64,000 nt of DNA from Leptospira idonii (GTDB lineage Bacteria > Spirochaetota > Leptospiria > Leptospirales > Leptospiraceae). A program made the position numbers and the translations under genes. The notes beneath the pieces were generated by a model. The model did not search any database. It saw only the letters and a program-made list of their open reading frames with translations, and had not been told where the DNA came from. Below, one piece after another: positions 44,303 through 53,808 of the stretch. Positions within the stretch are counted from its first letter, which is position 1. Every line of letters starts with the position of its first letter. Location of the stretch: NCBI RefSeq assembly GCF_004770995.1, contig NZ_RQHW01000079.1, positions 62,001 through 126,000 on the forward strand, read 5' to 3'.

Positions 44303-44826
44303 ATTGGATCTCTCGTTTTGACCAGAGTGTTTCCGTCTGGATCAAGGCACATCTGCATCATCCTCGTTTGAGCTGGATCTTATCCAGAATCAATCGGGGA
44401 GAAATGTTCGCCTTGGTGTTACTCCCTTTGCTTTTTCTGAATCCGATCTACAAACCTGTTTATGTTTCCCTGCCTTTGGTATTGATCTTCACTTACGGTA
44501 CGGATCGTCTCGTGCTTGTTCTGAAAAAATATTTTGCCCGCAAACGTCCGTTAGTAAGTGTTATGGGGAAGGTGGATGCCAATCCGGATATGAAACATTC
44601 CTTCCCTTCCGCGCACAGCGCCAACTCGATGATTGTCGGAACCATATTGGTGTTCGGGTTCGGAGAAACTCCCTGGTTTTTGTTATTCAGTTTATTCGCA
44701 GGAGTCGGCAGGCTTTTGACATTACACCATTATATCAGTGACATCATAGGCGGCTGGATCATCGGATTTTTCATGGGGCTCTTGGGAATTTTCGCTTACA
44801 AGCTGATCGGTATTTATCTACTCTAA
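44299..44826 (+). CDS. PAP2-family lipid phosphatase
   Basis: About 175 residues with five to six membrane helices. The three PAP2 motifs are seen: [10 protein letters not shown] (KxxxxxxRP), PSAHSAN (PSGH-type with Ala for Gly), and SRxxxxxH as [16 protein letters not shown]. The family dephosphorylates undecaprenyl pyrophosphate or phosphatidate on the outer side of the inner membrane. The start at 44299 is coupled to hisS by ATGA; upstream in-frame extension lies inside hisS. An acyltransferase gene follows after 17 bases, a lipid/cell-wall context. Confidence 0.9.
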   Translation: MNWISRFDQSVSVWIKAHLHHPRLSWILSRINRGEMFALVLLPLLFLNPIYKPVYVSLPLVLIFTYGTDRLVLVLKKYFARKRPLVSVMGKVDANPDMKHSFPSAHSANSMIVGTILVFGFGETPWFLLFSLFAGVGRLLTLHHYISDIIGGWIIGFFMGLLGIFAYKLIGIYLL

Positions 44827-44843
44827 TTTTAGGAAGTGTAAAT

Positions 44844-45740
44844 ATGAAACTCATAGGACAATTTATCACATTCTGTTTCGTTTATCTTTTTTATTTCCCT
44901 TTCAAAATCCTTCCTTATAAAACCTGCCTTTCTTACGGAGTCCTTCTGACGGACCTTATCTTTCCTCTGGCTAAAAAACATAGGAAGATTGCGGCGGAAA
45001 ACATTCGTTATGCGTTTCCTGAAAAGTCGGAAGAAGAAGTTTTGGATTTAGTGAGAAAACATTTCCGCCACTTGGGACATCTTTTGGCCCATACTTTATG
45101 GGCGCCCCGAATGACTAAGAAGTGGCTGGATCGATACTTGGTTCTGGATGAGGAAAGCCTTCGTATTGAGGAAGAGACCAAAAAACAAGGAGTAGGCGTT
45201 GTTTTGATCTCCGGCCATTTGGGCACTTGGGAAATTTTGGTTCAATTTCTTGGAATTAGGATGAAAGGGGGAGGGATTTATAAAAAAGTCAGAAACCCTT
45301 TCGTAGACACTCTTCTTCGTAAAATGCGTTCCACCAACGGAATCGTTTTGGTTCCGGTGGAAGAATCCGCTCAGGTCATCAAAATGTTGAAACAAGGATA
45401 TTGGGTAGGATTCGGCTCCGATCAAAATGCGGGAAGTGCGGGAATTTTCGTTCCTTTTATGAATCGCCAGGCATCCACATTCGTAGGCCCGGTGTTGATG
45501 TCTTATCTTACGGGAGCAAAGATGCTCTACTATTCGGTGTTATCCGGTGAAGATGGCAAAGTAATTGTTCGAGTGAAAGATCTCGGTTTTGTGGATAAAA
45601 AATTGTATCCTACAAAAGATGAAGTGCTGCGACATTATACTGAACTTTGGACTCATACTTTGGAAGAAGAAGTGAGATTGTTTCCTGAACAATATTTTTG
45701 GGTGCATCGTCGTTGGAGAACTCAGCCTAAGACTGCATGA
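44844..45740 (+). CDS. LpxL/HtrB-like lysophospholipid (lipid A) acyltransferase
   Basis: A membrane-anchored acyltransferase of 298 residues: hydrophobic N-terminus, [17 protein letters not shown], the catalytic HxxxxE box in [12 protein letters not shown], then [17 protein letters not shown] and the C-terminal [11 protein letters not shown], all features of the LpxL/LpxM family. It probably adds a secondary acyl chain to lipid A. AGGAAG precedes the ATG. The stop overlaps the next gene as ATGA. Confidence 0.93.
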   Translation: MKLIGQFITFCFVYLFYFPFKILPYKTCLSYGVLLTDLIFPLAKKHRKIAAENIRYAFPEKSEEEVLDLVRKHFRHLGHLLAHTLWAPRMTKKWLDRYLVLDEESLRIEEETKKQGVGVVLISGHLGTWEILVQFLGIRMKGGGIYKKVRNPFVDTLLRKMRSTNGIVLVPVEESAQVIKMLKQGYWVGFGSDQNAGSAGIFVPFMNRQASTFVGPVLMSYLTGAKMLYYSVLSGEDGKVIVRVKDLGFVDKKLYPTKDEVLRHYTELWTHTLEEEVRLFPEQYFWVHRRWRTQPKTA

Positions 45741-46675
45741 ATTTTCTCAGAGAAGGTCTAAGGAATTTAATCTCTCCTTTTCAGTTGTACAAAAAGGAGA
45801 GTCCGAATTTTCCCCTTATCATCACTACTGCAATCGTAATTTCAATTTCAATCGTTCTGGAATACGGACTGGAAATTTCAAAACGCTGGGACGATTTAGG
45901 AATCGCCTTAGATTACTTTTTTCCCTTTATCACAATTGTTTTTCTCAGCTGTTTGATCTTGAAACGATTTTGGATTTTGCAATCGTTACGCTTCTGGGTT
46001 TTCTTTCTTCTTGTATTTGCCGCTCTTTATGCAAGCGACTCCATGAAATTTCATGTGGCTCTGATTCGTGATTTTGTTCCGGGAGAGCTTCGTTTCATAG
46101 TTTATAAGTTTACCGTCCAATTGAAAATTTGGCTGATTTACGGAACTCCAGCTTTACTTTGTTATATGTTCTTTCGATTCACGGAACCTCATCCTTCGGA
46201 AGAGAAAGAACGTTCCGCACGATTGGAAATTCCGATCGTCCATTATTTGATCGTTTTAGTTCCCATGATATTGGTCGTTGTTTTGGCATCTTTCGGCACC
46301 GACTTCAAAGAATATTATCCCAGAGTTCCCGGTGACAAACCTGAGTTCGGATATGTATCTACGAAAGGGTTGGTTTTTGGCTTTGAGATTGTTTATGCAC
46401 TTGCCTTTTTTGCTACGGAATGGTTCTTTCGAGGTTTTTTACTGGATGCATTGAATCGTTTTTTCGGAAAAGATTCCATTCTCATCATGACCGTACTATA
46501 TGTAATCATTCATTTCGAAAAACCGATTTTGGAAACGATCAGCTCCGGTTTCGGAGGATTCGCATTAGGCATATATGCGTATTACACGAAAAAGATCAGA
46601 GGAGGGGTATTGATCCATATAGGAATCGCCCTCACAATGGAATTGGCCGGCTGGTTTTGGAAGTATTATTCCTGA
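45737..46675 (+). CDS. CPBP-family (Rce1-like) intramembrane protein, partly degenerate site
   Basis: Eight or so membrane helices. The CPBP/Abi motifs are recognisable but altered: motif 1 is [14 protein letters not shown] (TE-x3-R in place of EE-x3-R), motif 2 keeps the His in YVIIHFEKP, motif 3 is [11 protein letters not shown], with Ala in place of Asn in HxxxN. In Rce1 the first Glu and the Asn are catalytic, so activity is in doubt. It is coupled to the acyltransferase gene by ATGA. Could be a membrane scaffold or a protease with shifted residues. Confidence 0.78.
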   Translation: MNFLREGLRNLISPFQLYKKESPNFPLIITTAIVISISIVLEYGLEISKRWDDLGIALDYFFPFITIVFLSCLILKRFWILQSLRFWVFFLLVFAALYASDSMKFHVALIRDFVPGELRFIVYKFTVQLKIWLIYGTPALLCYMFFRFTEPHPSEEKERSARLEIPIVHYLIVLVPMILVVVLASFGTDFKEYYPRVPGDKPEFGYVSTKGLVFGFEIVYALAFFATEWFFRGFLLDALNRFFGKDSILIMTVLYVIIHFEKPILETISSGFGGFALGIYAYYTKKIRGGVLIHIGIALTMELAGWFWKYYS

Positions 46676-46740
46676 CGACTTAAGTATAGTTTTTTGAATT
46701 CGCAGATCCGCCTTTTCGAAGGAACTTCGTCTTCAATATT

Positions 46741-48198
46741 TTATTGAGAATTTTCCCATTTTAATTTCGGGTATTGAGTTGAAGTTCCGAAATCCCAAAC
46801 AGCATCGTCCCATGCTGCATACATGGGAACTCCCGCACAACCGTCACTGGAAACGGTTGGACATTGGAGTTGGGTCGTTGTTCTGGGAATCCCTCTTGTG
46901 TCATTGTCCGATTGACCTGCTACATCTATATTATAATAGGCATTTGTTTGAGTGCTTGTTGCCGCTCCAACTAACCCTGATTTATTGGTTCCTGTGGCTG
47001 TGACAGGTGCCACTGCATAGGAATTGATCACTATATCGGCACTCAATTGGGATCTTCCAGTGAGTCCCCCTACATAGTCTGCTCCTTGCACCGTTCCTAT
47101 AAAATAACAGTTTTCTGTCGTGCTGCTGGCGGATCTTCCCGTCAAACCGCCTGAGTAATTATTTCCGGAGACTGTGGCCTTTACGAATGAACGAACGATT
47201 CTATCCCCTCCGAAGTTTTCTCCTAGGATGCCTCCTGCAAAGTCTCCCGGAGTTTGAACTGTTCCTTCAAAAGAAGAATCGTATATATAAGATGTGGAAC
47301 CTGAGATTCTTCCCAAAACTCCTCCCGCATAAGATATGTTCGAATAGACAGTTCCTTGAGTGATATGTATATTTTCGAAATATCCCTGCATGTGGCCACC
47401 TAAAACTCCCACATAACTATCTCCTCTTACGTTCGGTTTGACTAGATTGATGTTCCTTGCTTGGACGGTCGAGGTGGAAGTTCCTATCAGTCCGATCCTT
47501 TGTATTCCAGGGTGATTCATTGTTAGGTTGAATAAAGTATAACCTTGTCCGTCGATTGTTCCTGTAAAAGGCGTGCTGAGATCTCCTATGGGAGTGAAAT
47601 TAGAGATGGAGGATAAGTCCAAATCTTGGATGATTTTATAGTTAGAGTTAATGTGTGTAATATGAAATGTGGCGATGGATTGAAGTTGGCTCGGATTACA
47701 GATGATATACGGATCACCGATCGTTCCTGATCCGGTGGAAATGGTGGAATCGGCACACGGATTGGGAACATCTATTTTGATCTGCAGTGTCGTTTCCGCA
47801 TTTCCGGAAGCGCTGGAAAGACTAACTTTAAAGTCCGTTAATGGAATGATTTCTTTCGGGATTCCTGAAATTTCACCAGTGGTCGCTTGGATCGACAGAC
47901 CTTTAGGTAAATCGGGTTTGATGGTAAAGTTGGGGTTGTCCTGTTTGATCGTGATGGTTGGCGTCAAAGAAACGGATTCTTTCGTGCGTAAGGAAAAAGG
48001 AGATCCTGGATAAGAGAAGCTGGTAGATCCGCAAGAGATTTGATTGGCGATACAGAGCATAACTCGAATGTCCATCAATTGGTCTTGAGGCGACTTTTTG
48101 AGCTCAGGGAAACAGTGAGTTAAGAAGAAAAAAGAAAATATTGAGAAAACGAGTTTTGCCGGTTGGAAAAAAATAATTGCAAGTCGTTGGTTTCGCAT
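46741..48198 (-). CDS. GLUG-repeat lipoprotein with putative Ig domain
   Basis: A signal peptide ends in FFLTHC, a lipobox-like Cys. Residues 75-150 form a He_PIG-like Ig domain (LPKGLSIQATTGEISGIP). Then a single strand-turn region starting GTIGDPYIICNPSQLQSI, seen in many surface proteins with GLUG motifs, and at least five GLUG/beta-helix repeats such as YVGVLGGHMQGYFENIHI, YAGGVLGRISGSTSYIYDS, FAGGILGENFGGDRIV and YVGGLTGRSQLSADIV. The end YAAWDDAVWDFGTSTQYPKL is the usual C-terminal module. Predicted surface-exposed, possibly adhesive. A promoter-like TTGACA is found upstream. Confidence 0.88.
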   Translation of the reverse strand: MRNQRLAIIFFQPAKLVFSIFSFFFLTHCFPELKKSPQDQLMDIRVMLCIANQISCGSTSFSYPGSPFSLRTKESVSLTPTITIKQDNPNFTIKPDLPKGLSIQATTGEISGIPKEIIPLTDFKVSLSSASGNAETTLQIKIDVPNPCADSTISTGSGTIGDPYIICNPSQLQSIATFHITHINSNYKIIQDLDLSSISNFTPIGDLSTPFTGTIDGQGYTLFNLTMNHPGIQRIGLIGTSTSTVQARNINLVKPNVRGDSYVGVLGGHMQGYFENIHITQGTVYSNISYAGGVLGRISGSTSYIYDSSFEGTVQTPGDFAGGILGENFGGDRIVRSFVKATVSGNNYSGGLTGRSASSTTENCYFIGTVQGADYVGGLTGRSQLSADIVINSYAVAPVTATGTNKSGLVGAATSTQTNAYYNIDVAGQSDNDTRGIPRTTTQLQCPTVSSDGCAGVPMYAAWDDAVWDFGTSTQYPKLKWENSQ

Positions 48199-48260
48199 AT
48201 TGTTTCCAGGGTGGCCGCAGTCAGTCGGAAGAAAACCCCCCGAGCGTCCGGACAGACTAG

Positions 48261-48291
48261 ATATTAGGCGCTATAAAACTGAACATGTCAA
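48261..48291 (-). promoter_or_regulatory. Candidate promoter of the GLUG lipoprotein gene
   Basis: On the minus strand TTGACA (48291-48286) is a perfect -35 box; 19 bases later TAATAT (48266-48261) matches four of six -10 bases. The gene starts 63 bases downstream with GGAAAC before its ATG. The 19-base spacing is slightly long. Confidence 0.5.
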
Positions 48292-48371
48292 TTTATTTTT
48301 CAGATTGTGCTGGGTTTTGAATATAGTAAAAAAAGCTAGAGTTATGTCGAGATAGGCGAGTGATTGATGTT

Positions 48372-48405
48372 CGTTTTTAGTCCAGAAATTTCTGAACTAA
48401 AAACG
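48372..48405. repeat. 34-bp near-perfect palindrome
   Basis: The 17-base arm CGTTTTTAGTCCAGAAA is followed at once by TTTCTGAACTAAAAACG, with a single mismatch. It lies 21 bases after the end of the pntA gene (minus strand). No U tract follows on either strand, so it is either a hairpin-type 3' end or a binding site. Confidence 0.6.
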
Positions 48406-48425
48406 ATTCAGTTGTGATTAGGGAA

Positions 48426-49550
48426 TTAGCCTAACAAAGCAAGTGTGGGTTTGTGGCGAACTGCTCCTGCATCTGCGATCAAACAAGCGTCGATGATTTC
48501 ATCCTGCATATTGATCGAAAATTGTTTCTCTTTGTTCACAAACAATTTTAAGAAGTTGAGAATGTTCTTCGCATACATCTTACTTGCATCCATCGGTTGA
48601 GTGCTAGGAAGATTGGAATTTCCAATGATCGTCACTCCACCTTGAACGATTGTTTTGTCGTTTTGAGTGTATTCACAGTTTCCACCGTTCACAGCTGCAA
48701 GATCCACGATTACGGAACCTTGTCTCATGGAATCCACCATCGCTTTTGTGATGAGGACAGGAGCTTTTTTTCCAGGAATGAGAGCTGTAGTGATGATGAT
48801 ATCCGCTTTTTCTGCATATTTTGCGATCGCATCTTTCTGACGGTTTTTGTAGTCTTCCGTTTGCTCGACCGCATAGCCACCGCTTTGTGAAGCATCTGCA
48901 GCACCTTCTACTTCCACGAATTTAGCACCTAGAGACATACACTGTTCTTTTACTTCCGGTCTGGTGTCGAATACGTCTACAACGGCACCGAGACGACGAG
49001 CAGTTGCGATTGCTTGTAATCCTGCTACACCCGCTCCTAAAATCAAGGCTCTGGCAGGAGTGATGGTTCCCGCAGCGGTAGTCAACATAGGGAAAAATCT
49101 GCTGTAATTGGAAGCTGCCAAAAGCACTGCCTTATAACCGGAAACAGTCGCTTGCGAACTGAGAACGTCCATAGATTGAGCGCGTGTAATACGAGGGATG
49201 GTATCCATAGAAAAGATCTTAGTATTGGAAGCTGCTAATTCTTTGATTTTCTGAGGCTGCGCCAAAGGAGAAAGAGTTCCGATATAGATTTTTCCGTTTC
49301 CGATTTGTTTTGCGGTGTCCGCATCGATCGGATGAATGGAAATCACCAAGTCGGAGTCGGAAAGAATTTGATTTCTGGAAGCGACCTTCGCTCCCACTTT
49401 TTCGTAATCTGCATCGGAAAAATAGGCACGTTCGCCCGCTTTGGTTTCTACAGAAACGGTAAAACCCAATTTCTGCAATGCATCTACGATGTCAGGAGTG
49501 ATGGAAACTCTGTTTTCAAATGATGGTTCTTGGATTGCGCCTATTTTCAT
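48426..49550 (-). CDS. pntA: NAD(P) transhydrogenase subunit alpha (part 1)
   Basis: The 374-residue soluble dI domain: GAIQEPSFENRVSITP at the N-terminus, then MDTIPRITRAQSMDVLSSQA, the NAD(H) site ALILGAGVAGLQAIATA and VIVDLAAVNGGN. In the split form the alpha-2 membrane part and PntB normally follow; here neither is adjacent (the next minus gene is the GLUG lipoprotein). It begins two bases after the UDP-glucuronate decarboxylase gene. A related alanine dehydrogenase is less likely, because RQDVI and PAQ features give way to the PntA pattern. Confidence 0.9.
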   Translation of the reverse strand: MKIGAIQEPSFENRVSITPDIVDALQKLGFTVSVETKAGERAYFSDADYEKVGAKVASRNQILSDSDLVISIHPIDADTAKQIGNGKIYIGTLSPLAQPQKIKELAASNTKIFSMDTIPRITRAQSMDVLSSQATVSGYKAVLLAASNYSRFFPMLTTAAGTITPARALILGAGVAGLQAIATARRLGAVVDVFDTRPEVKEQCMSLGAKFVEVEGAADASQSGGYAVEQTEDYKNRQKDAIAKYAEKADIIITTALIPGKKAPVLITKAMVDSMRQGSVIVDLAAVNGGNCEYTQNDKTIVQGGVTIIGNSNLPSTQPMDASKMYAKNILNFLKLFVNKEKQFSINMQDEIIDACLIADAGAVRHKPTLALLG

Positions 49551-49552
49551 AT

Positions 49553-50485
49553 TTAAACTCTTTTTCTAAAATATTCGATGGTTTTTTTTACTCCGTCTAA
49601 CAGAGGTACTGTAGTGGAGTAATTTAATTTTTCTTTAGCTAAGGAAAGATTCGGTTTTCTTCTGGTTGGGTCGTCTTGAGGAAGAGGAAGATAGACGATT
49701 TTAGATTTGGAACCCACTTCTTTGATCACAAGTTCCGCCAATTCCTTCACTGTGAATTCTCCATCGTTTCCTAAATTCACAGGTCCGATGAAATTGTCGG
49801 TGTTCATCATTTTTACGATTCCGTTCACCAAATCATCCACATAACAGAAAGAACGTGTTTGGCTTCCGTCTCCGTAAATGGTGATGTCTTCGCCTTTGAT
49901 CGCTTGCACGATGAAATTGCTGACAACTCTTCCGTCGTCCGGGATCATTCTTGGTCCGTAAGTATTAAAAATACGAATTACTCTAATATCTGTTTTGTGC
50001 TGTCTGTGGTAGTCGAAACAAAGAGTTTCCGCAACTCGTTTTCCTTCGTCGTAACAACTGCGGATTCCGATCGGGTTTACGTTTCCCCAATAGGATTCCG
50101 TTTGCGGGTGCTCCAAAGGGTTTCCATAGACTTCACTTGTGGAAGCTTGCAAGATGCGGGCTTTCACTCTTTTGGCAAGACCTAGCATATTGGTCATACC
50201 CAAAACATTCGTTTTGATGGTTTTGATGGGGTTGTGTTGGTAGTGGACAGGCGATGCAGGGCAGGCCATATTATAGATTTGATCCACTTCCAATTTGATC
50301 GGATCCGTGATGTCATGACGGATCAGTTCGAATTTCGGGTTTTCGATCAAATGTTGGATATTTTCCTTTCTTCCTGTGTGAAAGTTATCGATTGCGATGA
50401 CTTCATTGCCTTCTGCAAGCAGCTTTTCACAAAGATGGGATCCGATGAATCCGGCGCCACCGGTAATTAGGATGCGTTTTGCCAT
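49553..50485 (-). CDS. UDP-glucuronate decarboxylase (UDP-xylose synthase)-like SDR
   Basis: Extended [47 protein letters not shown] (typical of UXS), [11 protein letters not shown], the catalytic pair in [13 protein letters not shown] and [10 protein letters not shown], followed by [10 protein letters not shown] and [12 protein letters not shown]. The ASPxHYQ and YDEGKR segments separate UXS from dTDP-glucose dehydratase. It would provide UDP-xylose for surface glycans. The start at 50485 is chosen because the upstream in-frame extension overlaps the end of the protease gene and is not SDR-like. Confidence 0.92.
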   Translation of the reverse strand: MAKRILITGGAGFIGSHLCEKLLAEGNEVIAIDNFHTGRKENIQHLIENPKFELIRHDITDPIKLEVDQIYNMACPASPVHYQHNPIKTIKTNVLGMTNMLGLAKRVKARILQASTSEVYGNPLEHPQTESYWGNVNPIGIRSCYDEGKRVAETLCFDYHRQHKTDIRVIRIFNTYGPRMIPDDGRVVSNFIVQAIKGEDITIYGDGSQTRSFCYVDDLVNGIVKMMNTDNFIGPVNLGNDGEFTVKELAELVIKEVGSKSKIVYLPLPQDDPTRRKPNLSLAKEKLNYSTTVPLLDGVKKTIEYFRKRV

Positions 50486-50535
50486 TGAGATTCTATATTT
50501 GGAAGGCTTGCCTCTCCGGCAAATTAAAAAAATCT

Positions 50536-51420
50536 CTAATACTGTGACTGTCTGTCTCCCGGAGGAAGCAGGTCCGGGGGAATTACGACTCCGCTTTCCG
50601 GGTCGACTCCTCTTTTTTCCAACCACATCTTTGCCTCTGGGCTCAGTTGGTCCGGGAATTTCTCAAAACGATCCAAACCCAAATTTTCTTCAAAAGAATC
50701 CGCAGGAACTGAATCTTTCAAGGATCCTTTCAGGAAAAAATAGATGATCCCTATGCTGAGAAGAGACCAAAGAGTGGCGATGAGATAACCCAAAAATAAA
50801 ACGGCGATCGGCACTTCTTCGTGGGATAGATCTTCCGGAGTGAGTCCGGACATCCAAAAGGCGAGAATTCCCGCATCCGTTTCGGGGAGTTTGTCCGCAA
50901 AGTCGGAAAGATCGTAGATGGAGTAGAGAGATATGCTAGTGCCTAGAAATACGAGAGTCAAAATCGATATAGATTCACCTAACATTCCTATGACTAAAAC
51001 TCCCACTCCCCAGAAAATTCCGGTGAAGTAGGCTAATTCGCCTAGCTTAGAATAAATGACACTGACGGAGATCAAAAGGAGTCCGAAAAGGATCAAAGTT
51101 TGACGCGCATTTTTTCCTGCAAACCCCAGTTTGAGAAGCAGGCCTCCTACAAGGGAGGATCCTATATAACCTGCGGATACCACCAAGATGAAGGAACCTC
51201 GAAATGACGCAGGAGTCGCAATCGTTTCTCCTCCTTCATTCCCGTGCAGAGCGATCCCTTTCACCATACCGCCGGTAAACAATGCGGCACTGGCATGGCA
51301 GATCTCATGAATGAGTACTACGAATTCTTTTAGATACGATGTTACATGGTGATCCCAAAAAGCGACAAGGCTGAGGATCAACGAAAGAAAGATCGCAAAT
51401 TTGACCGGTTTGTCAGACAT
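50536..51420 (-). CDS. M50-like membrane metalloprotease
   Basis: A 294-residue protein with about six membrane helices. The HExxH Zn site is [19 protein letters not shown] in the first segment region, followed by [30 protein letters not shown], matching the M50B-like layout (PF13398-type). A C-terminal soluble tail of about 60 residues ends with [11 protein letters not shown]. No PDZ domain is visible. It lies 18 bases after the SpoIIE gene, so it may process a membrane regulator for that signalling unit; this is inference. Confidence 0.85.
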   Translation of the reverse strand: MSDKPVKFAIFLSLILSLVAFWDHHVTSYLKEFVVLIHEICHASAALFTGGMVKGIALHGNEGGETIATPASFRGSFILVVSAGYIGSSLVGGLLLKLGFAGKNARQTLILFGLLLISVSVIYSKLGELAYFTGIFWGVGVLVIGMLGESISILTLVFLGTSISLYSIYDLSDFADKLPETDAGILAFWMSGLTPEDLSHEEVPIAVLFLGYLIATLWSLLSIGIIYFFLKGSLKDSVPADSFEENLGLDRFEKFPDQLSPEAKMWLEKRGVDPESGVVIPPDLLPPGDRQSQY

Positions 51421-51438
51421 AGCCTTTCTGATTATCGG

Positions 51439-53808
51439 CTAGTTTTCCCGGAAAGAGAGACCAATAAAAGTAATATCGTCCGTTTGTTCCTTCGATCCGC
51501 GAAATTGTAGGATTTTATTTTCCAGGGCACTAGGGATCTCTCGGACACTCAAATCATCGTGAAAATGTAAAAACTCGATTAAGGATTCCTCTCCGAACAG
51601 TTCTTCGTTCTCTCCGAACGTTTCAGTAATACCGTCGGAAAAAAGGAATAGTTTTGTGCCGGATTGGAGACGCAGTTCTTGGGCTTGGTAATCCGTTTCC
51701 ATGATTCCTAAAACTCTTTGGGTTTTCGGATGGGTGATGATGTTTCCGTTTTGTTCCATTTCCAAAAGCGCTAAGTGGCCTGCATTGATGAATTTGAATG
51801 TTTTTTCTTTCGAATCCAGAACTCCACCTAACAAAGTCATGAATTCGTTTCCTTTGTAACGAGCGCGGAAGAAGGAATTGATTTCTCTGAAAAGTCCTTC
51901 CAAAGAAGTTCCGTTTCTCAATTGTTCCCTGACAATCCCTTTGATGGCACTGACTAAAAACCCGGTACCTAAACCGTGCCCCGCAACATCACCTAACAAA
52001 ATGATCATTTTACTGGAGGATACAGGAATGATATCCAAATAATCTCCCGAGATACCTACGGCAGGTTTGGAGATATAACCGTATTCTATGTTTTTGATTT
52101 CGCTAGGGAGAATCAATCGAAGAGTGTTGTCGACGATGGATGCTGTTTGGATGTCTCTTACGATTTTTCTTTTTTGGATTTCCGCTTCCAGCAGGCTGTA
52201 GTTCTCCAAAAGCATTCCTGAAATTTTCACCACTTCATTGATGAATTTCAATTCTCCGATGGAAAAATATTTTTTATCCGCCTTCTCCCCTAAAAGAATC
52301 ATCGCTTTAATGTTCTTTTTGCTGGAGGAGAGATCGTAAGCAGGGAAGGCCAACTGGACCCCCAAACCTTTTAAAAAATTATAAAGAGTTTCTCGTAGTC
52401 CGATTCCGTATTCGAGATGGGAAGTCACTGTCACTCTATCGTTGTTTATGAAGTAATTCCATATCTCCGATTGGGAAGGGATTCTCATAAAGTTGATATT
52501 GCGTAGATCGGTTCTTGCGAATTGATCTCCCGGAATGAGTATGATGATGTTAGAAACGTTCAACGTTTCCATAACGGTTCGATTTATGGAAAGAATCGTT
52601 TTTCTCATCGTGATGGGAGAAGAAATGAGTTCAGTAATTTTATCGATTCCTCTACTCAATGTTTTGTTTTTTTCAAAGAACCAATAGTCGATCCATTGTT
52701 TGGTTTTAAGTTTGATGGGGATCAAATAGGAAGTGAGGATGAGCAAAAAAAGTAAATTGAGAAACCATCGATCTTTCAAGTAAGGGACTGGGAAAACGAA
52801 ATCCAGAATCAAAACGATTCCCCCGTACAAACCTGCCGTCAAAGTAACTAAAACAATTGTTATAATGGTAGGAGTGAAGATTACGAAAGAAGGAACGAAG
52901 GTATATCGATATGTTCCGTAAAAGAAAGTGATGATGAACAGTACATACGTCAGGAAAAAAAGATATCTGGGTGCGAAGAACCAAGGATGTCCGTTGAAAA
53001 AAATCAAACTGATCGGAAGGCTGATGTACAAACCGATGGAAATCAAAAGAGAGATTCTTTTGAAAAGAGCTTCGTTTTGAGGTTTGATTCGGATCAAGTC
53101 CGAAAAGTTCATCCCTAAACTCACCAATCCGAAAGTGGCATTGAGCCCGTGAGCGATCGTAGCCATTTTCTCCAAAAGCGCCATGTCTGTCGTTTCTTGA
53201 GAAGCGACAATGGCGACTACAAAAGCGATGATCATCTGAGGAAGAAGCCATTTGGAAGGAATTTCCTTCCCTCGTAAGCGATAGATTAGGTGGTAATTTA
53301 AGAAAGCGCCTATATAGAGAGAAAAGAAGAACGGAAAAATAGAATTTCGGTAAGCAAGAATGAAAATACTGGTAAGAAGAGTTATTCCTAAATTGAAGAA
53401 AAAGGCGAAGATCAAACCGTCTCTTGTGGAATAATAAAAATAAACGGCAGCGATTAGAGTGAAAAAGGCCAAAAATAAATCGAAATAAAATACATTCAAA
53501 ATCTCTAATTTTTGAAATTGGACGAGTTTGAATTCGCGAGCTTTATAATTTCCTTCCTCGTCCAAAATCCGGACCGAGTAGTAATCGTCAAAGGCGGAAA
53601 GTTCCCTTTTTTCGAAACGGGTTAGATCGTCTTTATGAGCCTTTTTACCCCAAAGATCCTTGTTGTCTTCTCCTACGTTTATGATCAGACCGGAAGAATA
53701 ATAAAAGAATGGCAGTCTAGTCGTTGTTTGTTGGATTCCAATGAAGGAAAAAAACAATAATAGAAAAAACAGAAATGCGGAAAAGATAGTAATGGCAAGT
53801 TCTCTCAT
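51439..53808 (-). CDS. Membrane-anchored SpoIIE/PP2C phosphatase (intact)
   Basis: A 789-residue protein. A hydrophobic N-terminus, a small periplasmic domain (residues 25-115), then about eight membrane helices to about 365, a GAF-like region (390-550), and a SpoIIE domain from about 555. Metal-binding residues are present: VGISGDYLDIIPV, LGDVAGHGLGTGF, INAGHLALL and FSDGITETFGENEE with QTDDITFIGL. It is therefore predicted active. Its ATG overlaps the stop of the upstream degenerate phosphatase as ATGA, so the two are made together. Confidence 0.93.
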   Translation of the reverse strand: MRELAITIFSAFLFFLLLFFSFIGIQQTTTRLPFFYYSSGLIINVGEDNKDLWGKKAHKDDLTRFEKRELSAFDDYYSVRILDEEGNYKAREFKLVQFQKLEILNVFYFDLFLAFFTLIAAVYFYYSTRDGLIFAFFFNLGITLLTSIFILAYRNSIFPFFFSLYIGAFLNYHLIYRLRGKEIPSKWLLPQMIIAFVVAIVASQETTDMALLEKMATIAHGLNATFGLVSLGMNFSDLIRIKPQNEALFKRISLLISIGLYISLPISLIFFNGHPWFFAPRYLFFLTYVLFIITFFYGTYRYTFVPSFVIFTPTIITIVLVTLTAGLYGGIVLILDFVFPVPYLKDRWFLNLLFLLILTSYLIPIKLKTKQWIDYWFFEKNKTLSRGIDKITELISSPITMRKTILSINRTVMETLNVSNIIILIPGDQFARTDLRNINFMRIPSQSEIWNYFINNDRVTVTSHLEYGIGLRETLYNFLKGLGVQLAFPAYDLSSSKKNIKAMILLGEKADKKYFSIGELKFINEVVKISGMLLENYSLLEAEIQKRKIVRDIQTASIVDNTLRLILPSEIKNIEYGYISKPAVGISGDYLDIIPVSSSKMIILLGDVAGHGLGTGFLVSAIKGIVREQLRNGTSLEGLFREINSFFRARYKGNEFMTLLGGVLDSKEKTFKFINAGHLALLEMEQNGNIITHPKTQRVLGIMETDYQAQELRLQSGTKLFLFSDGITETFGENEELFGEESLIEFLHFHDDLSVREIPSALENKILQFRGSKEQTDDITFIGLSFREN

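Noticed and set aside
46700..46735. Small hairpin CGAAG-GAA-CTTCG as a terminator
   Set aside because: Five-base stem without a T run on either side.
50486..50626. Extension of the UDP-glucuronate decarboxylase frame
   Set aside because: Lies within the end of the M50-like gene; the Rossmann motif follows the ATG at 50485 directly.
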